Assembly (NCBI RefSeq): GCF_005280205.1
Contig: NZ_SUND01000006.1
Coordinates: 1-64,000, forward strand
DNA: 64,000 nt
Direction: 5' to 3'
DNA from: Bacillus yapensis
Lineage (GTDB): Bacteria > Bacillota > Bacilli > Bacillales > Cytobacillaceae
Of this stretch, positions 62,923-64,000 are shown one piece after another; position 1 is the first letter of the stretch; each line of letters starts with the position of its first letter. Position numbers and translations under genes: made by a program. Below the pieces are notes generated by a model, which saw only the letters and a list, made by a program, of their open reading frames with translations, ran no database searches and had not been told where the DNA came from.

Positions 62923-64000
62923 TTACGCGTTTTTAGTGCTGAAAAAGTTTGCTTTCTCTTTTATGGGATCAAAATAGACGAGCATAGTTGAATCTTGTGC
63001 TATAACTTTACCTGTCTGCAAGTATTCCTGCAAATCGAAAGGAATATTCTCTACAAGGGTATGCTTATATAGCTCTCGTTCGTGCAAATTTAATGCCTCA
63101 TAATCTTCGCCCATTATAGATGGAGCTTGCAAGATTCTTTGGTAAATGACAGATCGTTCCTGTTTGTCTAGTGATTGTTCCCACCATGGTTTTCTTGGCT
63201 TGTATTTGGCTTTTGATAAATAATCAAGCTTCATTAAGCCGTCAATGATTTCAAGGTTTTTTAAATTCTTCGAATGTAAAAATTGATAAAGTCTTTTAAA
63301 TAAATCCTCTAATTGATGACCAATTCTACTCCAACCACGATGTTCCCAGAATGCTCCAAACTCCTGGAAGAAATCAAATGGAGAAGGGAATACCTCTGTT
63401 ACTAAATATTCGATTGTATGATCCATCCGATGATCATTCCAATACTTCTCTAACACATCCTCAACCTGCTTAATCTTAATGATATCCTGGAAGCTCAATA
63501 CGTTGTTGCCAAGAATTTCATAAGGAGAATGGTCCATATAAATATATTGATGTTCATCGGCACGAATTCTTAGACCAGTTCCACGTAGCATTTTTAAGAA
63601 TCCAAGCTGAAGCTCTTCCGGTCTTAAGGCAAAAACATCATTAAAGGTTTTGCGGAAAGAGGAGTAATCTTCTTCAGGGAGTCCGGCAATTAAGTCTAAA
63701 TGCTGGTCGATTTTTCCGCCATCCTTAACCATTGTCACGGTACGTGTTAGCTTCTCGAAATTTTGCCTTCTCTTAACTAATTCATTTGTGTCATCGTTCG
63801 TTGATTGCACACCAATTTCAAAACGGAATAGTCCTGCAGGAGCCTCGTTATTTAGAAACTCGATTACTTCAGGTCGCATAATATCCGCTGTAATTTCAAA
63901 TTGAAAAACAGTACCTGGTACATGTTCATCGATTAAAAAGCGGAACATTTCTAACGCGTAGCTGCGACTAATATTAAAGGTCCTGTCGACAAATTTAATT
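62923..64000 (-). CDS. B12-binding/radical SAM protein with DUF4080, C-terminal part
   Basis: 359 codons of a gene that continues past the right edge; the frame is open to 64000 (VDRTFNISRSYALEMFRF precedes the first internal ATG). The visible part includes the end of the radical-SAM barrel (FEIGVQSTNDDTNELVKRRQ, HLDLIAGLPEEDYSSFRKTF) and the C-terminal DUF4080 region (LQLGFLKMLRGTGLR, KPRKPWWEQ). The B12-binding domain and the CxxxCxxC cluster must lie outside the window. Substrate unknown. It may act in methylation or a rearrangement reaction, but nothing here decides this. Confidence 0.85.
   Translation of the reverse strand, partial: IKFVDRTFNISRSYALEMFRFLIDEHVPGTVFQFEITADIMRPEVIEFLNNEAPAGLFRFEIGVQSTNDDTNELVKRRQNFEKLTRTVTMVKDGGKIDQHLDLIAGLPEEDYSSFRKTFNDVFALRPEELQLGFLKMLRGTGLRIRADEHQYIYMDHSPYEILGNNVLSFQDIIKIKQVEDVLEKYWNDHRMDHTIEYLVTEVFPSPFDFFQEFGAFWEHRGWSRIGHQLEDLFKRLYQFLHSKNLKNLEIIDGLMKLDYLSKAKYKPRKPWWEQSLDKQERSVIYQRILQAPSIMGEDYEALNLHERELYKHTLVENIPFDLQEYLQTGKVIAQDSTMLVYFDPIKEKANFFSTKNA

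Overview
The window is a low-GC Firmicute chromosome segment, most likely from a spore-forming member of the Bacillaceae. The evidence is strong AGGAGG-type ribosome sites, frequent TTG/GTG starts, CcpA (cre) and TnrA/GlnR boxes, and spore genes: tgl, an alpha/beta SASP, YjcZ-type miniproteins and sigI-rsgI. Gene content differs from B. subtilis 168 (RF3, a protocatechuate 2,3-cleavage cluster, a TRAP transporter), so a soil Bacillus-group relative is more likely. No rRNA, tRNA or CRISPR array was seen.

Layout. 1-585 is the end of an IS256-family element, followed by a 52-bp tandem repeat (586-783). 873-10154 is a D-xylose/monosaccharide locus: a ChvE-type binding protein, ABC ATPase and permease, then a membrane-tethered binding protein, LytS-type kinase, YesN-type regulator and a XylF-type binding protein. 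10387-15604 holds a Lin0512-family gene, an Rrf2 regulator, a YezD-like miniprotein and the sulfate importer cysPTWA. 15621-24077 is mixed housekeeping: EamA exporter, a broken nsrR, an MCP, ilvD, DUF1836, hemolysin III, a HesB-like protein and a GNAT.

24215-40343 is the main accessory block. It encodes a complete route from 4-hydroxybenzoate through protocatechuate 2,3-cleavage to pyruvate and acetyl-CoA (PobA, class III extradiol dioxygenase, carboxy-semialdehyde decarboxylase, 2-hydroxymuconate semialdehyde dehydrogenase, tautomerase, decarboxylase, hydratase, aldolase, acetaldehyde dehydrogenase), an IclR regulator, a benzaldehyde-type dehydrogenase, and a TRAP transporter joined to a two-subunit Rieske oxygenase. 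A 19-bp palindromic motif, GTTGC-N7-G(A/C)AACTA, lies 5-7 bp upstream of the -35 box of three sigma-A-like promoters, with a degenerate copy before the iclR gene. This predicts one IclR regulon covering the whole block.

40520-49298 contains xpaC-telA, a second repeat array of the same family (51-bp period), another hemolysin III gene, amtB with a TnrA box, a GlnD-like nucleotidyltransferase plus DEDDh exonuclease, yqhV, and sporulation genes (tgl, an RPFG-repeat protein, two YjcZ miniproteins). 49437-64000 contains prfC, nhaC, a membrane protein, a DUF5667 secreted protein and sigI-rsgI (both preceded by the same predicted SigI promoter motif), a SASP, glcDF with its CdaR regulator, ktrB, two tiny basic proteins and a truncated B12/radical-SAM gene at the right edge.
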